Origin: Mobiluncus massiliensis
GTDB lineage: Bacteria > Actinomycetota > Actinomycetes > Actinomycetales > Actinomycetaceae
Length of the DNA stretch: 64,000 bases
Direction of reading: 5' to 3'
Assembly: GCF_949769255.1 (NCBI RefSeq)
Contig: NZ_OX458329.1
Coordinates: 496,001 to 560,000, forward strand
Each line of letters begins with the position of its first letter. Positions within the stretch are counted from its first letter, which is position 1. This document shows positions 53,889-63,686 of this stretch, piece by piece. Both the position numbers and the translations under genes were made by a program. The notes beneath the pieces are model-generated. The model saw only the letters and a list, made by a program, of their open reading frames with translations. It did not search any database and was not told the origin of the DNA.

Positions 53889-54815
53889 TTAGGCTGCGGG
53901 GTCAGGGTGAGTATCGGTGGCTTCCTTGGACATCTTGGAAGATACGCCGTAGCCCATCTTTTCCAGGTCGCCAGCGAACTTGTCGCCCATCATGTAGTCA
54001 AGGAACGCTTTGGTTACCTCATCGGGGTCGCCCTTGGTGTACATGTGCTCGAAGCCCCACACCTTGTATTTGCCGCTGTAGGTATTTTCCAAGGTCGGTT
54101 CCACGCCGTCGATAGCGACGGGCTGAACTTCGTCCTTGCCGGCCAGGTAGGACAGTGCCACGTAGCCGATAGCGCCCTTGTTCTGGGTCACGGTCTGGAG
54201 CAGAGTACCGGAGTCGTCAGTTTCGAGAGACTGGTTGGAGGCCTCCTCGGCGCCACCCAGCGCCCAGGTCTTAAACAGAGCGCGAGTACCGGAGGAGGAC
54301 GGACGGGTGACCAACACGATCTTTTCGTCCGGGCCGCCAACTTCCTTCCAGTTCGTGGTCTTGCCGGTAAAGATGTCGGTCAGCTGGGCGGTGGTGAGGT
54401 CCTTCACACCCAAATCCTTGTTGACCACCGGAGCCATCGTGATGGTGCAGACCTTGTGGTCGACCAAGTCGGCGGCCTGGGTCGCATCGAGCTTCTCAGA
54501 AGCGAAAACGTCAGAGTTACCAATGTTTACAGAACCGGCCGCAACCTGCTTGAGACCCTCACCGGAGCCGCCGCCGTTCATCGTCACGGTCACATCGGGG
54601 TTATCTTTCATGAAAGCATCGGCCGCGGCTTTTGCCAGGGGCAGCAGCGCGGAGGAGCCGGAACCGGTGACGGTGCCGCTCAGGGTCGAAGTCGGTTCAC
54701 TGGACTCGGTGTCAGTACCGGAGGCAGCCTTATCGCCACCGCCCGCACAGCCGGTCAACAAAGACATGGAAAGCAAACCAGCGCCAAAGATTGCGCCAAT
54801 ACGAGAGATTTTCAT
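53889..54815 (-). CDS. pstS: Phosphate-binding lipoprotein PstS
   Basis: A 308-residue substrate-binding lipoprotein: signal peptide with lipobox LLTGCAGG, then a Thr/Ser linker and the phosphate-binding fold with TGSGSSALLPLAKAAADAF, GGGSGEGLKQV and RPSSSGTRALFK, which supply phosphate ligands. ATG 54815 is chosen because AAAGGA lies 5 bases upstream; a start six codons earlier lies before this site. First gene of the pst operon. Confidence 0.95.
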   Translation of the reverse strand: MKISRIGAIFGAGLLSMSLLTGCAGGGDKAASGTDTESSEPTSTLSGTVTGSGSSALLPLAKAAADAFMKDNPDVTVTMNGGGSGEGLKQVAAGSVNIGNSDVFASEKLDATQAADLVDHKVCTITMAPVVNKDLGVKDLTTAQLTDIFTGKTTNWKEVGGPDEKIVLVTRPSSSGTRALFKTWALGGAEEASNQSLETDDSGTLLQTVTQNKGAIGYVALSYLAGKDEVQPVAIDGVEPTLENTYSGKYKVWGFEHMYTKGDPDEVTKAFLDYMMGDKFAGDLEKMGYGVSSKMSKEATDTHPDPAA

Positions 54816-54833
54816 GGTGTTCCTTTCATACAT

Positions 54834-54965
54834 CGAACTTTTACTCCCAAGTCAGATAGTAAGAAAGGATTGTTAAGGCTAGCGCGGGGCAGATGTTAAG
54901 AATACGTAAAACAATTTTACTTTACGGTTGTTGCCCTATTGTTTTACGATTACATGGATTTTTCG
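54834..54965 (-). promoter_or_regulatory. pstS upstream region with inverted repeats
   Basis: The 130 AT-rich bases hold a short palindrome GTAAAA-CAA-TTTTAC (54906-54920) and a longer pair, CGTAAAACAA (54905-54914) with TTGTTTTACG (54939-54948). They are candidates for regulator binding or a terminator of the trkA transcript. No clear PHO-box direct repeat is seen. Confidence 0.4.
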
Positions 54966-55670
54966 TTAGTCTTGGCGAGTGACTTTGGAGATTATCCGAG
55001 TCGGCGCCACCACCATGACCCGGTCTTCAGGGGACAGGATGGTTTTGGCGTGAGCGGTTTCCCAAGTGCCGGTGGGCGATTCAATAGCCACGATAGAGAA
55101 TCCGTCGCGGCGGCGCACGTCGAGCTCACCGAGGGTTTTCCCGCAGTAGCGCGGCCCCAAACTGGTGATGACCAGGGCAAACCCGTGACCCAGGTCGATG
55201 TAATCCTCGAAAGACTGCGCGACCTGGTGGGCAGCGCGCAAACCCATCTCGGATTCCGGATAGAACACGCGGGTGATGCCCATTTGGTTGAGGATCTCGC
55301 CCTGTTCCACGCTGGAGGCTTTCGCCCACACTTGGGGACAGTGCAGGGTCAGCAGGGCAGAGGCACTCAGGATGGAGGCGGCGAGGTCGGCGCCAATGGT
55401 GACCACACCGCAGGCGTACTCCTCGACCGCCAGCTGGTTCAGCGCCTCCTTGTCGGTGGCGTCCGCCCGCACCACGTGACGCAGGAGCGCCGAAGCACGT
55501 TGCACGACTTCCGGGTTACAGTCGATACCGAGCACTTCCACGCCGCTGGCCTCCAACTCGGTTGCCATGCTCAGGCCGAAGCGTCCCAAGCCGATGACGA
55601 CGGCGCTTTGCGGGTTGCCGGCCGGGTGGGTCGGGGAGTTTGGGGTGGAGTTGCGATTAAACATATTCAT
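54966..55670 (-). CDS. trkA: Potassium uptake regulatory protein TrkA
   Basis: A 234-residue cytoplasmic subunit of a potassium transporter. The NAD-binding RCK_N domain begins VVIGLGRFGLSMATELEASG and the RCK_C domain covers roughly residues 145-225. ATG 55670 is preferred because AGGA lies 8 bases upstream and because it starts after the trkH stop; the open frame extends 11 codons further. Cotranscribed with trkH. Confidence 0.92.
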   Translation of the reverse strand: MNMFNRNSTPNSPTHPAGNPQSAVVIGLGRFGLSMATELEASGVEVLGIDCNPEVVQRASALLRHVVRADATDKEALNQLAVEEYACGVVTIGADLAASILSASALLTLHCPQVWAKASSVEQGEILNQMGITRVFYPESEMGLRAAHQVAQSFEDYIDLGHGFALVITSLGPRYCGKTLGELDVRRRDGFSIVAIESPTGTWETAHAKTILSPEDRVMVVAPTRIISKVTRQD

Positions 55671-55680
55671 TTGCGTTGTC

Positions 55681-57093
55681 CTAACCGATAAGGGGATGGT
55701 CACGAGGAAGTTCGTAGGCTACCGGCCGTTTCCGGGTCGCGAGGGCCGCAGCCAAAGTCAGCGGCCCGACACGTCCCAGAATCATAAAGATTATTACCAT
55801 GAACTGCGCCGCAACAGGCAACATGGGAGTGATTCCGGTACTCAGACCCACGGTGCCCAGGGCGGAACAGATTTCAAACAGGCACTGGTTGAGGTTGAAA
55901 GGTGTAAAGAGCATCAGCAGGAAAGTTCCCACCGCGACCAGGCCGGAAAACAGCGAAAACACCGCCAAGGCTTGACGCTGAGCCGAACGCGCCAGGCGCC
56001 AACCCAGGATATTGATGGCGTGAGCCCCCCGGATTTCACCCCAGAGGGTCGCCATCACCACGGTCACCGTAGTGATTTTCATACCTCCCGCGGTACCGGC
56101 CGGACCCCCACCAATCAGCATCAACCCATCGGTGATGAGCCAGGTCTCCGGGTACTGTTGGGAAATGTCAAGGGAGTTGAAACCCGCGGTGCGCGGGGAA
56201 ACGGAGGAAAACAGCCCGTTGAGAATCCGTTCCGGAACCGGCATCGCCCCTAAAGTATCGGGATTGTGCCATTCCAGAGCCGTGATGGCGACCCAGCCGA
56301 ACACAATCGCCACCGCGGTTCCCAGCAACGTGATGCGAGTGGTCATGCCCCACTTCCACCAGTGCAGGCCGTTGTGGTAGAGCACCAGCCAGACGGGAAA
56401 GCCCAACCCCCCTATCACGATGAGCGCGGCCAGGCTCAACAGCAGGAAGGGGTCGGCGCTGAAACTCATCAGGGAATCTACGTAAGGAGCAAAACCGGCG
56501 TTGTTGAAAGCGGAACCTGTGAGGAAAACCCCGTGCGCCACCGCCTGCAGCGGCGAGGTGGCGTGCCCGGAAAACCACAGATAGAGGCTGTTGAATAAAG
56601 AAAAAACCAGTTGCAGCAGGAATGAAGCGACCACGATCTGCGCCACGGAATGACGCACTTCGCGCGGAGTCAAGCCGAACCACACTTTGGCGATGGCACG
56701 GTCCTCGAAAGTGGCGCGTTTGCGCAACGCCGAGGCGAGCAGGGTGACCACGGTCATGGTGCCGATACCGCCCAACTCAATGAGGGCAAGAATGACAGCT
56801 TGCCCGAAAGCGGACCAGTAGCTTCCCGTGTCGACCACGATAAGCCCCGTCACACTGGTGGCGGAAGCGGCGGTGAAGAGCGCGATTGACAGGGGAGCTC
56901 CGCCCGCAAACGCTGGCCCACAGACGGGGACACCGGCGGGGATAGTTCGGGGGGTGACGATGTCGAAAGTCACGGCAACCGCAGTGCCGCTTCGGGACGC
57001 CGGAAGCATCAGCAATACCGTTCCCACCAGGATAGTTATCAGAAATGCCGCCGAGATTTTGCGGCCGGGATTAAACTCGGAGATGCGAGCCAC
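55681..57093 (-). CDS. trkH: Potassium transporter membrane subunit TrkH
   Basis: A 470-residue membrane channel with the four repeated pore segments typical of Trk/Ktr: SVTGLIVVDTGSYWSAFGQ, GSAFNNAGFAPYVDSL, RTAGFNSLDIS and LSTGITPM. GTG 57093 is chosen because the protein then starts MARISEFNPGRKISAAFL, at the first membrane helix, and because a -10 box lies exactly 6 bases upstream. The same frame is open another 89 codons but only inside prfB on the other strand. Confidence 0.88.
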   Translation of the reverse strand: MARISEFNPGRKISAAFLITILVGTVLLMLPASRSGTAVAVTFDIVTPRTIPAGVPVCGPAFAGGAPLSIALFTAASATSVTGLIVVDTGSYWSAFGQAVILALIELGGIGTMTVVTLLASALRKRATFEDRAIAKVWFGLTPREVRHSVAQIVVASFLLQLVFSLFNSLYLWFSGHATSPLQAVAHGVFLTGSAFNNAGFAPYVDSLMSFSADPFLLLSLAALIVIGGLGFPVWLVLYHNGLHWWKWGMTTRITLLGTAVAIVFGWVAITALEWHNPDTLGAMPVPERILNGLFSSVSPRTAGFNSLDISQQYPETWLITDGLMLIGGGPAGTAGGMKITTVTVVMATLWGEIRGAHAINILGWRLARSAQRQALAVFSLFSGLVAVGTFLLMLFTPFNLNQCLFEICSALGTVGLSTGITPMLPVAAQFMVIIFMILGRVGPLTLAAALATRKRPVAYELPRDHPLIG

Positions 57094-57099
57094 CGGATA

Positions 57100-57105
57100 A
57101 GTATA
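57100..57105 (-). promoter_or_regulatory. Leaderless -10 promoter of trkH
   Basis: TATACT on the minus strand is followed by exactly 6 bases and the proposed GTG start. No ribosome-binding site precedes it. Confidence 0.5.
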
Positions 57106-57156
57106 GACCCAGCGCCGCGCCACGCAACTTATTTGGGAACCGCCCCGGATTACCAG

Positions 57157-57162
57157 TAAGGT
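57157..57162 (+). promoter_or_regulatory. Leaderless -10 promoter of prfB
   Basis: TAAGGT is followed by exactly 6 bases and the GTG of prfB. It lies about 55 bases from the opposed trkH promoter, so the two start divergently. Confidence 0.4.
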
Positions 57163-57168
57163 AAAAAG

Positions 57169-58296
57169 GTGATTTCCCCCGATGATTTTCAGCCCCTGAT
57201 TGAGAAACTGCGCGCGTCTTTCGCGACGATTTCGGCGGTGATGGATCCCGAACTGCTGGCGCAAAAGATCGCTGACTTGACGAAACAAGCCGCCGCCCCG
57301 GACTTGTGGGACGACCAAGAAAACGCCCAGAAAGTCACGCAATCGCTCTCGGTGGCGCAATCCGATTTGCAGCGTTTACGAGCGATGCAGGCGCGGATTG
57401 ACGATTTGGAGGCCCTGGTCGAGCTGGGGGCGGAAGAAAGCGGGGAGGACCGCGACGCGATCCTCACCGATGCGGAGCATACCTATGAAACCTTGAAACG
57501 GGACCTGGACGCGATGGAGGTGAAAACCCTGTTGAACGGGGAATATGACGAACGTTTTGCGGTCGTCACGATTCGTTCCGGAGCGGGCGGGGTGGACGCC
57601 GCCGACTTCGCGCAGATGCTGCTGCGGATGTACCTGCGGTATTGCGAGCGACACAACTATGCCACCAAGGTGCTGGATACGTCCTATGCGGAAGAAGCGG
57701 GGATTAAGTCCGTGACGTTCCAGGTCGATGCCCCTTATGCGTACGGGATGTTGTCAGTAGAAGCCGGGACGCACCGGTTGGCGCGGGTCAGTCCGTTTAA
57801 CGCGGCGGGCAAACGCCAGACTTCTTTTGCAGCGGTGGAGGTCATTCCCCTGATTGAGACGACCGACCACATCGAAGTGCCCGAGAGCGACATCAAGATT
57901 GACGTGTTCCGTTCCTCCGGGCCGGGCGGCCAGTCCGTGAACACGACAGATTCGGCGGTGCGCCTGACCCACCTGCCCACCGGTATCGTCATCTCGATGC
58001 AGGACGAAAAATCCCAGATTCAAAACCGGGCCGCCGCGATGCGCGTGTTGCAGTCACGCCTGTTGATGCTGCGCCACCAGCAAGAACACGATAAGAAAAA
58101 GGAGCTGGCGGGGGACGTCAAAGCCTCCTGGGGCGACCAGATGCGCTCCTACTTCCTCTATGGGCAGCAATTGGTCAAAGACCTAAGAACCGGCTACGAA
58201 TCGGGCAACCCGGACAGCGTATTTGACGGCGACCTGGACGGTTTTATTGATGCGGCGATTCGCTGGCGCAAGCATCAGGAAAAGCACGACCAGTAG
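57169..58296 (+). CDS. prfB: Peptide chain release factor 2
   Basis: A 375-residue factor that reads UGA/UAA stops. The GGQ catalytic loop [10 protein letters not shown] is near residue 254 and the stop-reading motif SPF is in [12 protein letters not shown]. The gene is one open frame, so it lacks the programmed +1 frameshift used by many other bacteria. GTG start. It heads prfB-ftsE-ftsX-M23-smpB, a conserved actinobacterial block. Confidence 0.96.
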   Translation: MISPDDFQPLIEKLRASFATISAVMDPELLAQKIADLTKQAAAPDLWDDQENAQKVTQSLSVAQSDLQRLRAMQARIDDLEALVELGAEESGEDRDAILTDAEHTYETLKRDLDAMEVKTLLNGEYDERFAVVTIRSGAGGVDAADFAQMLLRMYLRYCERHNYATKVLDTSYAEEAGIKSVTFQVDAPYAYGMLSVEAGTHRLARVSPFNAAGKRQTSFAAVEVIPLIETTDHIEVPESDIKIDVFRSSGPGGQSVNTTDSAVRLTHLPTGIVISMQDEKSQIQNRAAAMRVLQSRLLMLRHQQEHDKKKELAGDVKASWGDQMRSYFLYGQQLVKDLRTGYESGNPDSVFDGDLDGFIDAAIRWRKHQEKHDQ

Positions 58297-58469
58297 CGGA
58301 CCCACCGAGAAACAGGCCGACAGGATTCACCCCACGAACGACCTTTTGCGTGGTAATAATCGCGGATTTCCCCTGCGATTGCACTTCTGCGGGTGTCACT
58401 CCGTTTTTATCGTTTTGTTATAAATAGACTTAGAAGCGTACCTGAAACTGAACTGGGGAGCGGAAAAGG

Positions 58470-59258
58470 TTGATTACCTTCGACAACGTCACCAAAATTT
58501 ACAAGCGGGGAGCGCGCCCGGCACTGGACCACGTGGGACTCACTATCGACCGAGGCGAGTTCGTGTTCCTGGTTGGGACTTCCGGATCGGGAAAGTCCAC
58601 GTTTCTCTCGCTGGTTCTGGGCGAAGAAAGCGCCACGGAGGGAAAGATTCTGGTCCTGGGCAAGGACCTGGGGCGATTGTCCCGGTGGAAAGTGCCGGGG
58701 TTGCGCCGCCAAGTCGGCGTGGTGTTCCAAGACTTTCGCCTGTTGGAAAACAAGAACGTCTATGACAACGTGGCGATTGCCCTGCAGGTCATCGGCAAGC
58801 CGCGCCGGGTCATTCGCCGGGTCGTCCCCGAAGTACTCCAGATGGTCGGTTTGGGCGGCAAAGACAAGCGTTTTCCCCACGAGCTCAGTGGCGGCGAGCA
58901 GCAGCGCGTGGCGATTGCCCGCGCCATGGTGAACCGCCCGCCCATTCTGCTCGCGGACGAGCCAACCGGAAACCTGGACCCCTCTACGTCCTTGGGTATT
59001 ATGCGTCTGCTGGACCGGATCAACCGGGCGGGCACCACCGTGGTGATGGCTACCCACGATGAAGAAATCGTGAACCAGATGCGCAAACGCGTCATCGAAC
59101 TGGACGAAGGCCGGGTCGTGCGCGACCAGGCTCGCGGCATCTACGGAGCCTCAGCCCCGAAAGGATCCGCCGACGGTACCGACCGCCCTGCTGACGGCAC
59201 AAGGGCATTAGCGAAACCGAAAGGTGTCGGGGCGGCACGGAAAGGAGGCCGTAAATAA
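58470..59258 (+). CDS. ftsE: Cell division ATP-binding protein FtsE
   Basis: A 262-residue ABC-type ATPase that with FtsX switches on septal peptidoglycan hydrolases. Walker [11 protein letters not shown]-loop VVFQDFRLL, signature [14 protein letters not shown], Walker [13 protein letters not shown] and H-loop ATHDEE are intact. The C-terminal 35 residues are an unusual basic/Ala-rich tail. TTG start with GGGGAG upstream. Its stop overlaps the ftsX ATG by one base. Confidence 0.96.
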   Translation: MITFDNVTKIYKRGARPALDHVGLTIDRGEFVFLVGTSGSGKSTFLSLVLGEESATEGKILVLGKDLGRLSRWKVPGLRRQVGVVFQDFRLLENKNVYDNVAIALQVIGKPRRVIRRVVPEVLQMVGLGGKDKRFPHELSGGEQQRVAIARAMVNRPPILLADEPTGNLDPSTSLGIMRLLDRINRAGTTVVMATHDEEIVNQMRKRVIELDEGRVVRDQARGIYGASAPKGSADGTDRPADGTRALAKPKGVGAARKGGRK

Positions 59259-60172
59259 TGCGACTAACTTTCGTATTATCCCAGGTAGGCCAGGGTTTGC
59301 GGCGCAATCTGGCGATGACGGTCGCGGTCATTATCGTGACCTGTGTCTCCCTGCTGTTTGTGGGCTCGGCGGTGCTGGCGGAAATGCAGATTAATAACCT
59401 GCGCGATACCTGGTACGGCAAAATCGAGATTTCCGTGTCGATGTGTACCAAAGATGACGTGTCTCCCAACTGTAACGGTCAGGAAGCCACCGAGGCCCAG
59501 ATTGCGGCGATTGACGAACAGTTGAAGTCCGAGCGGCTCAGCAAGTACATCGACAATGTGTATTTTGAGACGAAGGAAGAAGCCTTCGAGAGTTTCAAAA
59601 AGCTGGCTGGAACCGAACAGTATTATCAATATGTCCAAGCGGATATGATGCCCGCCTCGTTTAGGATCAAGCTAAAGAACCCGGAACAGTACCGGGTGGT
59701 CGTTGAGGAACTGCAGGGACGTGACGGGGTCGCCCAAGTCATTGACCAAAAGCAGATTCTGGAGAAACTCTTGACCGGGTTGCATCAGGCGACCTACCTG
59801 GCCATCGGGCTGGCCGTGGCCATGATTATTGCCGCGGTCCTGTTGATTACCACCACTATCCGGCTGTCCGCGATGAGCCGGGAACGCGAAACATCCATTA
59901 TGCGCCTGGTCGGAGCCTCGAACCTGTTTGTGCAGCTGCCGTTCATGGTGGAGGGCGCTGTCGCGGCGACGATTGGCGCTCTAGGTTCGGTGGCGATTCT
60001 GTGGGCCAGCGTAAAGTTCCTGGTCGGGTCCTGGTTGTCGGGACTTTCCGGGGTCGTCGAGCTCATTTCGACCAACGATGTGCTGCTCATTGCGCCGTTC
60101 CTGGTGTTGGCGGCCATTTTGCTGGCAATCGTGGCTTCGGCGGCCTCCCTGAACCGCTACACCAGAGTTTAG
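59258..60172 (+). CDS. ftsX: Cell division protein FtsX
   Basis: A 304-residue four-helix membrane protein: one N-terminal helix, an outer loop (residues ~50-165) that contacts peptidoglycan hydrolases, then three helices with SAMSRERETSIMRLVGASNLF, a family hallmark. The outer loop contains two Cys (MCTKDDVSPNCNG). Partner of FtsE; the hydrolase gene follows. Confidence 0.95.
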   Translation: MRLTFVLSQVGQGLRRNLAMTVAVIIVTCVSLLFVGSAVLAEMQINNLRDTWYGKIEISVSMCTKDDVSPNCNGQEATEAQIAAIDEQLKSERLSKYIDNVYFETKEEAFESFKKLAGTEQYYQYVQADMMPASFRIKLKNPEQYRVVVEELQGRDGVAQVIDQKQILEKLLTGLHQATYLAIGLAVAMIIAAVLLITTTIRLSAMSRERETSIMRLVGASNLFVQLPFMVEGAVAATIGALGSVAILWASVKFLVGSWLSGLSGVVELISTNDVLLIAPFLVLAAILLAIVASAASLNRYTRV

Positions 60173-60272
60173 GGTTCTGTTGGCTATGTTTCAGACCGGG
60201 AAAGTCGCGGCATTTCGCTAAACTTTTAAGCACGGCGCGTTGTCGGGGAAAGCTGGAAAAGGAGGTGAGCAC

Positions 60273-61595
60273 GTGCGAAGCAAATTGACCGCCCTGGTGG
60301 GGGCGCTGGCTGCACTCGGGATTGCCTCGATGTCCACAGTTTCGCTCAGTTATGCCAACGCGGCGCTCACCCCCGCAAACGCTACGACCGCGAGCGCGAC
60401 CGGCCTGGTGCGGGCTGATAAGAATTCGGACGAACGCAAGAAACTTGAGGCGCAACAGGCCGCCTCGAAAAAGAAACAAGCGGAACTCGCGGCCCAGTTA
60501 GAAGGGGTGAACGCGAATCTGGTCCAGCTGGCGGTAGCTCTGGAACAAACGAAAGCGGCCATTCCTGTGGCGCAAACTGAAGTCGCCAATGCGCAGGCGA
60601 AACTGGCTGATGCGCAGGCTAAACACCAACAGATTCAAAGCCGCCTGGCAATTGCGAATCGTCAGAAAGAGGAACTGCGCGAACAGATCGCCCAGGGCGA
60701 GCAAACCATTGAAAAGACGCAAGTTGCTATCGGTCAGATGGCGCGCATGGCTTACCGCGGGGCGATGCTGGAAACTTCGCCGCTTTCCCTGCTGCTGGAT
60801 TCCCAGTCCCTAGATGAACTCACGCTGCGGGCACAGGTGGCAGCCACGGCGACCAAGTCACAAAATCGTGCCATTGTCGAGGCTCAAGAGGCCAACGCGG
60901 CTAACAACAACGCCCGGGCTCGCCAGGAAGCCGTGACCGTCCGCATTGGGGAACTGGAGACTCAGGCCCAGCAGGCAGTGCAAGCCGCTGATGAAGCCCG
61001 CGTCGAACAGCAACGAAAACTGGGCGAATTTCAGGAGTTGCAACAAAAACAGGTCGCCCAGCAGGGGCAGCTGAATAATCAGCGGGCGGCGTTTGAGAAA
61101 CAGATTGCGGACGAAAAGGCCACGCAGGCGGCCGCGGCGGCGCGAATTGCCGCGCTCAACCAACAGCCGGACGCTATGCCGGCGCGATCCATCTCGGGGG
61201 GAATTTTTGGTGCACCCCTCTCATCACTATCGGTGACTTCGCCTTACGGATACCGGGTTCACCCCATCACAAAAACGCGGCGGCTTCATGCCGGGACGGA
61301 CTTCGGGATAGGTTGCGGAACTCCGATTTATGCCTCGCAGTCCGGAACGGTGACCTTCGCCGGCTGGGAGGGGACCGGCGGCAAATCGACTTATATCAAC
61401 CACGGCACCATCAACGGTTCCAAGTGGCAGACGACCTACCGCCACCAGTCCCAGTTCAAAGTTTCGGTCGGCGCATCTGTGCAAAAGGGCCAGGTCATCG
61501 GCTTGGTCGGTTCTACCGGCGGTTCTACGGGGTGCCACCTGCACTTTGAAGTGTGGCAAAACGGGAAAACTATCAACCCGCTGGGAGTGCTGTAG
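60273..61595 (+). CDS. Coiled-coil M23 peptidoglycan hydrolase (FtsEX-linked)
   Basis: A 440-residue secreted protein: signal peptide, a long coiled coil (residues ~45-290) and a C-terminal M23 endopeptidase with LHAGTDFGIGCG (His and Asp) and GCHLHFEVW (HxH), all metal ligands intact. This EnvC-like layout beside ftsEX suggests a hydrolase activated by FtsX at the septum. GTG 60273 has a nearly complete anti-16S match, AAAAGGAGGTGA, upstream, unusually strong for this window. Confidence 0.93.
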   Translation: MRSKLTALVGALAALGIASMSTVSLSYANAALTPANATTASATGLVRADKNSDERKKLEAQQAASKKKQAELAAQLEGVNANLVQLAVALEQTKAAIPVAQTEVANAQAKLADAQAKHQQIQSRLAIANRQKEELREQIAQGEQTIEKTQVAIGQMARMAYRGAMLETSPLSLLLDSQSLDELTLRAQVAATATKSQNRAIVEAQEANAANNNARARQEAVTVRIGELETQAQQAVQAADEARVEQQRKLGEFQELQQKQVAQQGQLNNQRAAFEKQIADEKATQAAAAARIAALNQQPDAMPARSISGGIFGAPLSSLSVTSPYGYRVHPITKTRRLHAGTDFGIGCGTPIYASQSGTVTFAGWEGTGGKSTYINHGTINGSKWQTTYRHQSQFKVSVGASVQKGQVIGLVGSTGGSTGCHLHFEVWQNGKTINPLGVL

Positions 61596-61758
61596 GCGCG
61601 CCCCTCACGCGGGAGCATCACCAGACCGGGTTCGCGAGCGGGCGGCCTGGTGATGGGTCAGTGACGATTCCGTGACGTGTCCGTCACGGGCTGGCGGCCC
61701 CCCGACCTAGTGAGGACCGGGGCACCGCGGAAAAAGTTGGCAGACCCCGCTTTTGCGC

Positions 61759-61764
61759 TAAAAT
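61759..61764 (+). promoter_or_regulatory. Near-leaderless -10 box of smpB
   Basis: TAAAAT predicts a start at 61771, two bases before the smpB ATG, which has no ribosome-binding site. Confidence 0.4.
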
Positions 61765-61772
61765 TGCACTCT

Positions 61773-62312
61773 ATGGGTAAAAAAGCTGCTAAGGGGGCGG
61801 GCCAGCCAGCAAAGCTGACCCCTTCTCAGCGTGCCAAAGCGGAGTCAGACGCCAAGAAAGTCATCGCCCGGAACAAGAAAGCCGCGCACGATTATTTCTT
61901 GGAGGACCGCTACGAGGCGGGATTATCGCTGACCGGCACCGAGGTTAAGGCTTTGCGGATGGGGCGGGCTTCGCTCGCGGAGGCCTGGGTTGAGGTCGAC
62001 CGCGGGGAAGCGTGGCTGCAAGGGGCCAATATCCCGGAATATTTTTACGGATCCTGGACGAATCACGCTCCGAAACGCAAGCGCAAACTGCTGTTGCATA
62101 AGCGCGAAATCGCGAAACTCGAGGGGGCTGTCGCCGCGAAAGGCTACACGATTGTGCCGGTAGAGCTGTATTTCGTGGGCGGACGCGCGAAAGTGGAGAT
62201 TGCGGTGGCGAAGGGCAAGCAAGAGTGGGATAAGCGTCAAACTATTCGCCAGCGCGAGGACGACCGCGAGGCGCAGCGGGCTTTGCGGGAGGCCAACCGG
62301 CGCTCCCGGTAA
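61773..62312 (+). CDS. smpB: SsrA-binding protein SmpB
   Basis: A 179-residue partner of tmRNA in rescuing stalled ribosomes. Family segments: [47 protein letters not shown] and the basic tail [24 protein letters not shown] 61773 is chosen because of the near-leaderless promoter and because the family starts close to it; about 28 basic residues precede the fold. No tmRNA gene is found in the window. Confidence 0.95.
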   Translation: MGKKAAKGAGQPAKLTPSQRAKAESDAKKVIARNKKAAHDYFLEDRYEAGLSLTGTEVKALRMGRASLAEAWVEVDRGEAWLQGANIPEYFYGSWTNHAPKRKRKLLLHKREIAKLEGAVAAKGYTIVPVELYFVGGRAKVEIAVAKGKQEWDKRQTIRQREDDREAQRALREANRRSR

Positions 62313-62331
62313 TCGCTGTGGGAGGCCGGGG

Positions 62332-62361
62332 CTGGCGCAGACTGGCGCTGACTGGCGCAGA
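62332..62361. repeat. Tandem 10-base repeat, three copies
   Basis: CTGGCGCAGA, CTGGCGCTGA and CTGGCGCAGA follow each other in the 158-base gap between the convergent smpB and macro-domain genes. A GC-rich stem near 62445-62470 may serve as a terminator. Confidence 0.5.
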
Positions 62362-62470
62362 TGACCTGGCCGGAGCGCCGCGAGCACAGCGCCATGCCGG
62401 ATAAGGTTCGGCGGGCTCGCGAGGCTCGGTAAAAGCTGGTGCGCCGCCGCCTTGTGCGGGGACGGCGGGA

Positions 62471-63454
62471 CTATTCTGTCGGAGCGGACTTGAGATACTG
62501 ATGCTCGGCGCGGACGGCTTTGACCAGTTCAGCGTGGGCATTGGCGCCATATTTCGCCGAGAATTCCTGCCATTCCTGGACTGCTTGGGGATCCAAGTGC
62601 CTCATGGCTCGAAGGTTGCCCGCGCTATCGCTGGCGGTAATGGCTTCGCCGTCCTCCGAGCCGGCCCATTCGCGAAACACCCGGTAGCCTTCGGCGCGGA
62701 ACGCCTCCGTGTAGGCCGCTGCCGCCGCGTTGCGATCGGCGCGATACGAGGCGACTTCCGTATCAGGAATCCAATAGGCATCGACCAAGGTCATGCCGTT
62801 GCGGTGGGTTTTTGTGTCTCCCGGCGCCAACTCGAAGTCGTCAGGAGGCCAAGTGTCGTCCTCCGGTTCGGTGCGGGCGATTTCGGCCTGAAACAGCTCC
62901 AGGGCTTCGGGGGAAAACAGGACGAAATACACGTTGTCTATCGGGGTTTCTGCGTTACGGGCTGGGCTTTGAGCTGCGGAATCGCCGGTCGGGTCGGTGT
63001 CACGAGAGGGGTGGGTCCCGGCGGCCCACTCGCGCACGGCCGCCACGCCGAGGCGCGCGACTTGGGCCATCTCCCAGCCGTAGACCCCGCCGGATATGGC
63101 GGGAAAAGCCACGTCGCGAGCGCCCACCCGCGCGGCTTCACTCAGGGAGTTCGCAAAAGCGTCGTGCAGCAGTTGCGGGTCGGTTTGTCCGGCGTGACGG
63201 TTGGGCCCGACGGTGTGAATGACCCACCGCGCCGCCAGGTTGAACCCCCTGGTGGCGACCGCTTGGCTCACCGGCAGACCGTCGGGAAAACGGGTCGCAC
63301 GCAGCTCTCGACAGGCTGCGAGCAGCTGGGGTCCGGCCGCTCGGTGAATCGCCCCGTCGACACCGCCGCCTCCCAACAGTGAGGAGTTCGCGGCGTTGAC
63401 AATCGCGTCCACATTCATCTCGGTGAGGTCTCCGCCAATCGCGTGTATCTGCAT
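62471..63454 (-). CDS. Macro-domain protein (ADP-ribose deacylase/hydrolase-like) with C-terminal extension
   Basis: A 327-residue protein. Residues 1 to ~190 are a MacroD-type macro domain, which removes ADP-ribose or its acetyl ester: GGDLTEMNVDAIVNAANSSL, LGGGGVDGAIHRAAG, and AFPAISGGVYGWEMAQVA hold the ADP-ribose. It is followed by NVYFVLFSPEALELFQAEI. The remaining ~130 residues (DDTWPPDDFELAPGDTKTHR ... EWQEFSAKYGANAHAELVKA) are acidic/aromatic with no family I recognise. AAAGGGAA precedes the ATG. Confidence 0.9.
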   Translation of the reverse strand: MQIHAIGGDLTEMNVDAIVNAANSSLLGGGGVDGAIHRAAGPQLLAACRELRATRFPDGLPVSQAVATRGFNLAARWVIHTVGPNRHAGQTDPQLLHDAFANSLSEAARVGARDVAFPAISGGVYGWEMAQVARLGVAAVREWAAGTHPSRDTDPTGDSAAQSPARNAETPIDNVYFVLFSPEALELFQAEIARTEPEDDTWPPDDFELAPGDTKTHRNGMTLVDAYWIPDTEVASYRADRNAAAAAYTEAFRAEGYRVFREWAGSEDGEAITASDSAGNLRAMRHLDPQAVQEWQEFSAKYGANAHAELVKAVRAEHQYLKSAPTE

Positions 63455-63686
63455 TGTTGTTCCCTTTCAGCTAGGTTTTCAGTCTAGCGTGAAGCGGTGC
63501 AAACGTCGCGGGGAAGAGCGGCGGGGGTGAGTGTGTTCATTGTCGTTTTCCTTACGGCTAGTGGGCGGGTTGGAACACCATTAAGACACGCCGAAACTTT
63601 TTCGTTTACCCCACGTAGACCCCACGAAGGAGTTTTACTCGACACCTTGACGGGCGTTTTTATTGCTATTGCAACGTTTTAAGCGG

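Noticed and set aside
53907-54899. 330-codon open frame on the plus strand
   Set aside because: Antisense to pstS; composition follows the opposite-strand gene.
57169-57260. Programmed frameshift in prfB
   Set aside because: The gene is a single open frame from GTG to stop, so no frameshift is needed.
57094-57360. Upstream extension of trkH
   Set aside because: It would run 89 codons antisense through prfB; a GTG at the membrane domain start with a leaderless promoter is a better start.
62313-62470. Possible tmRNA gene after smpB
   Set aside because: No Ala-tRNA-like ends or tag-coding frame are visible; the region is only short repeats and GC-rich stems.
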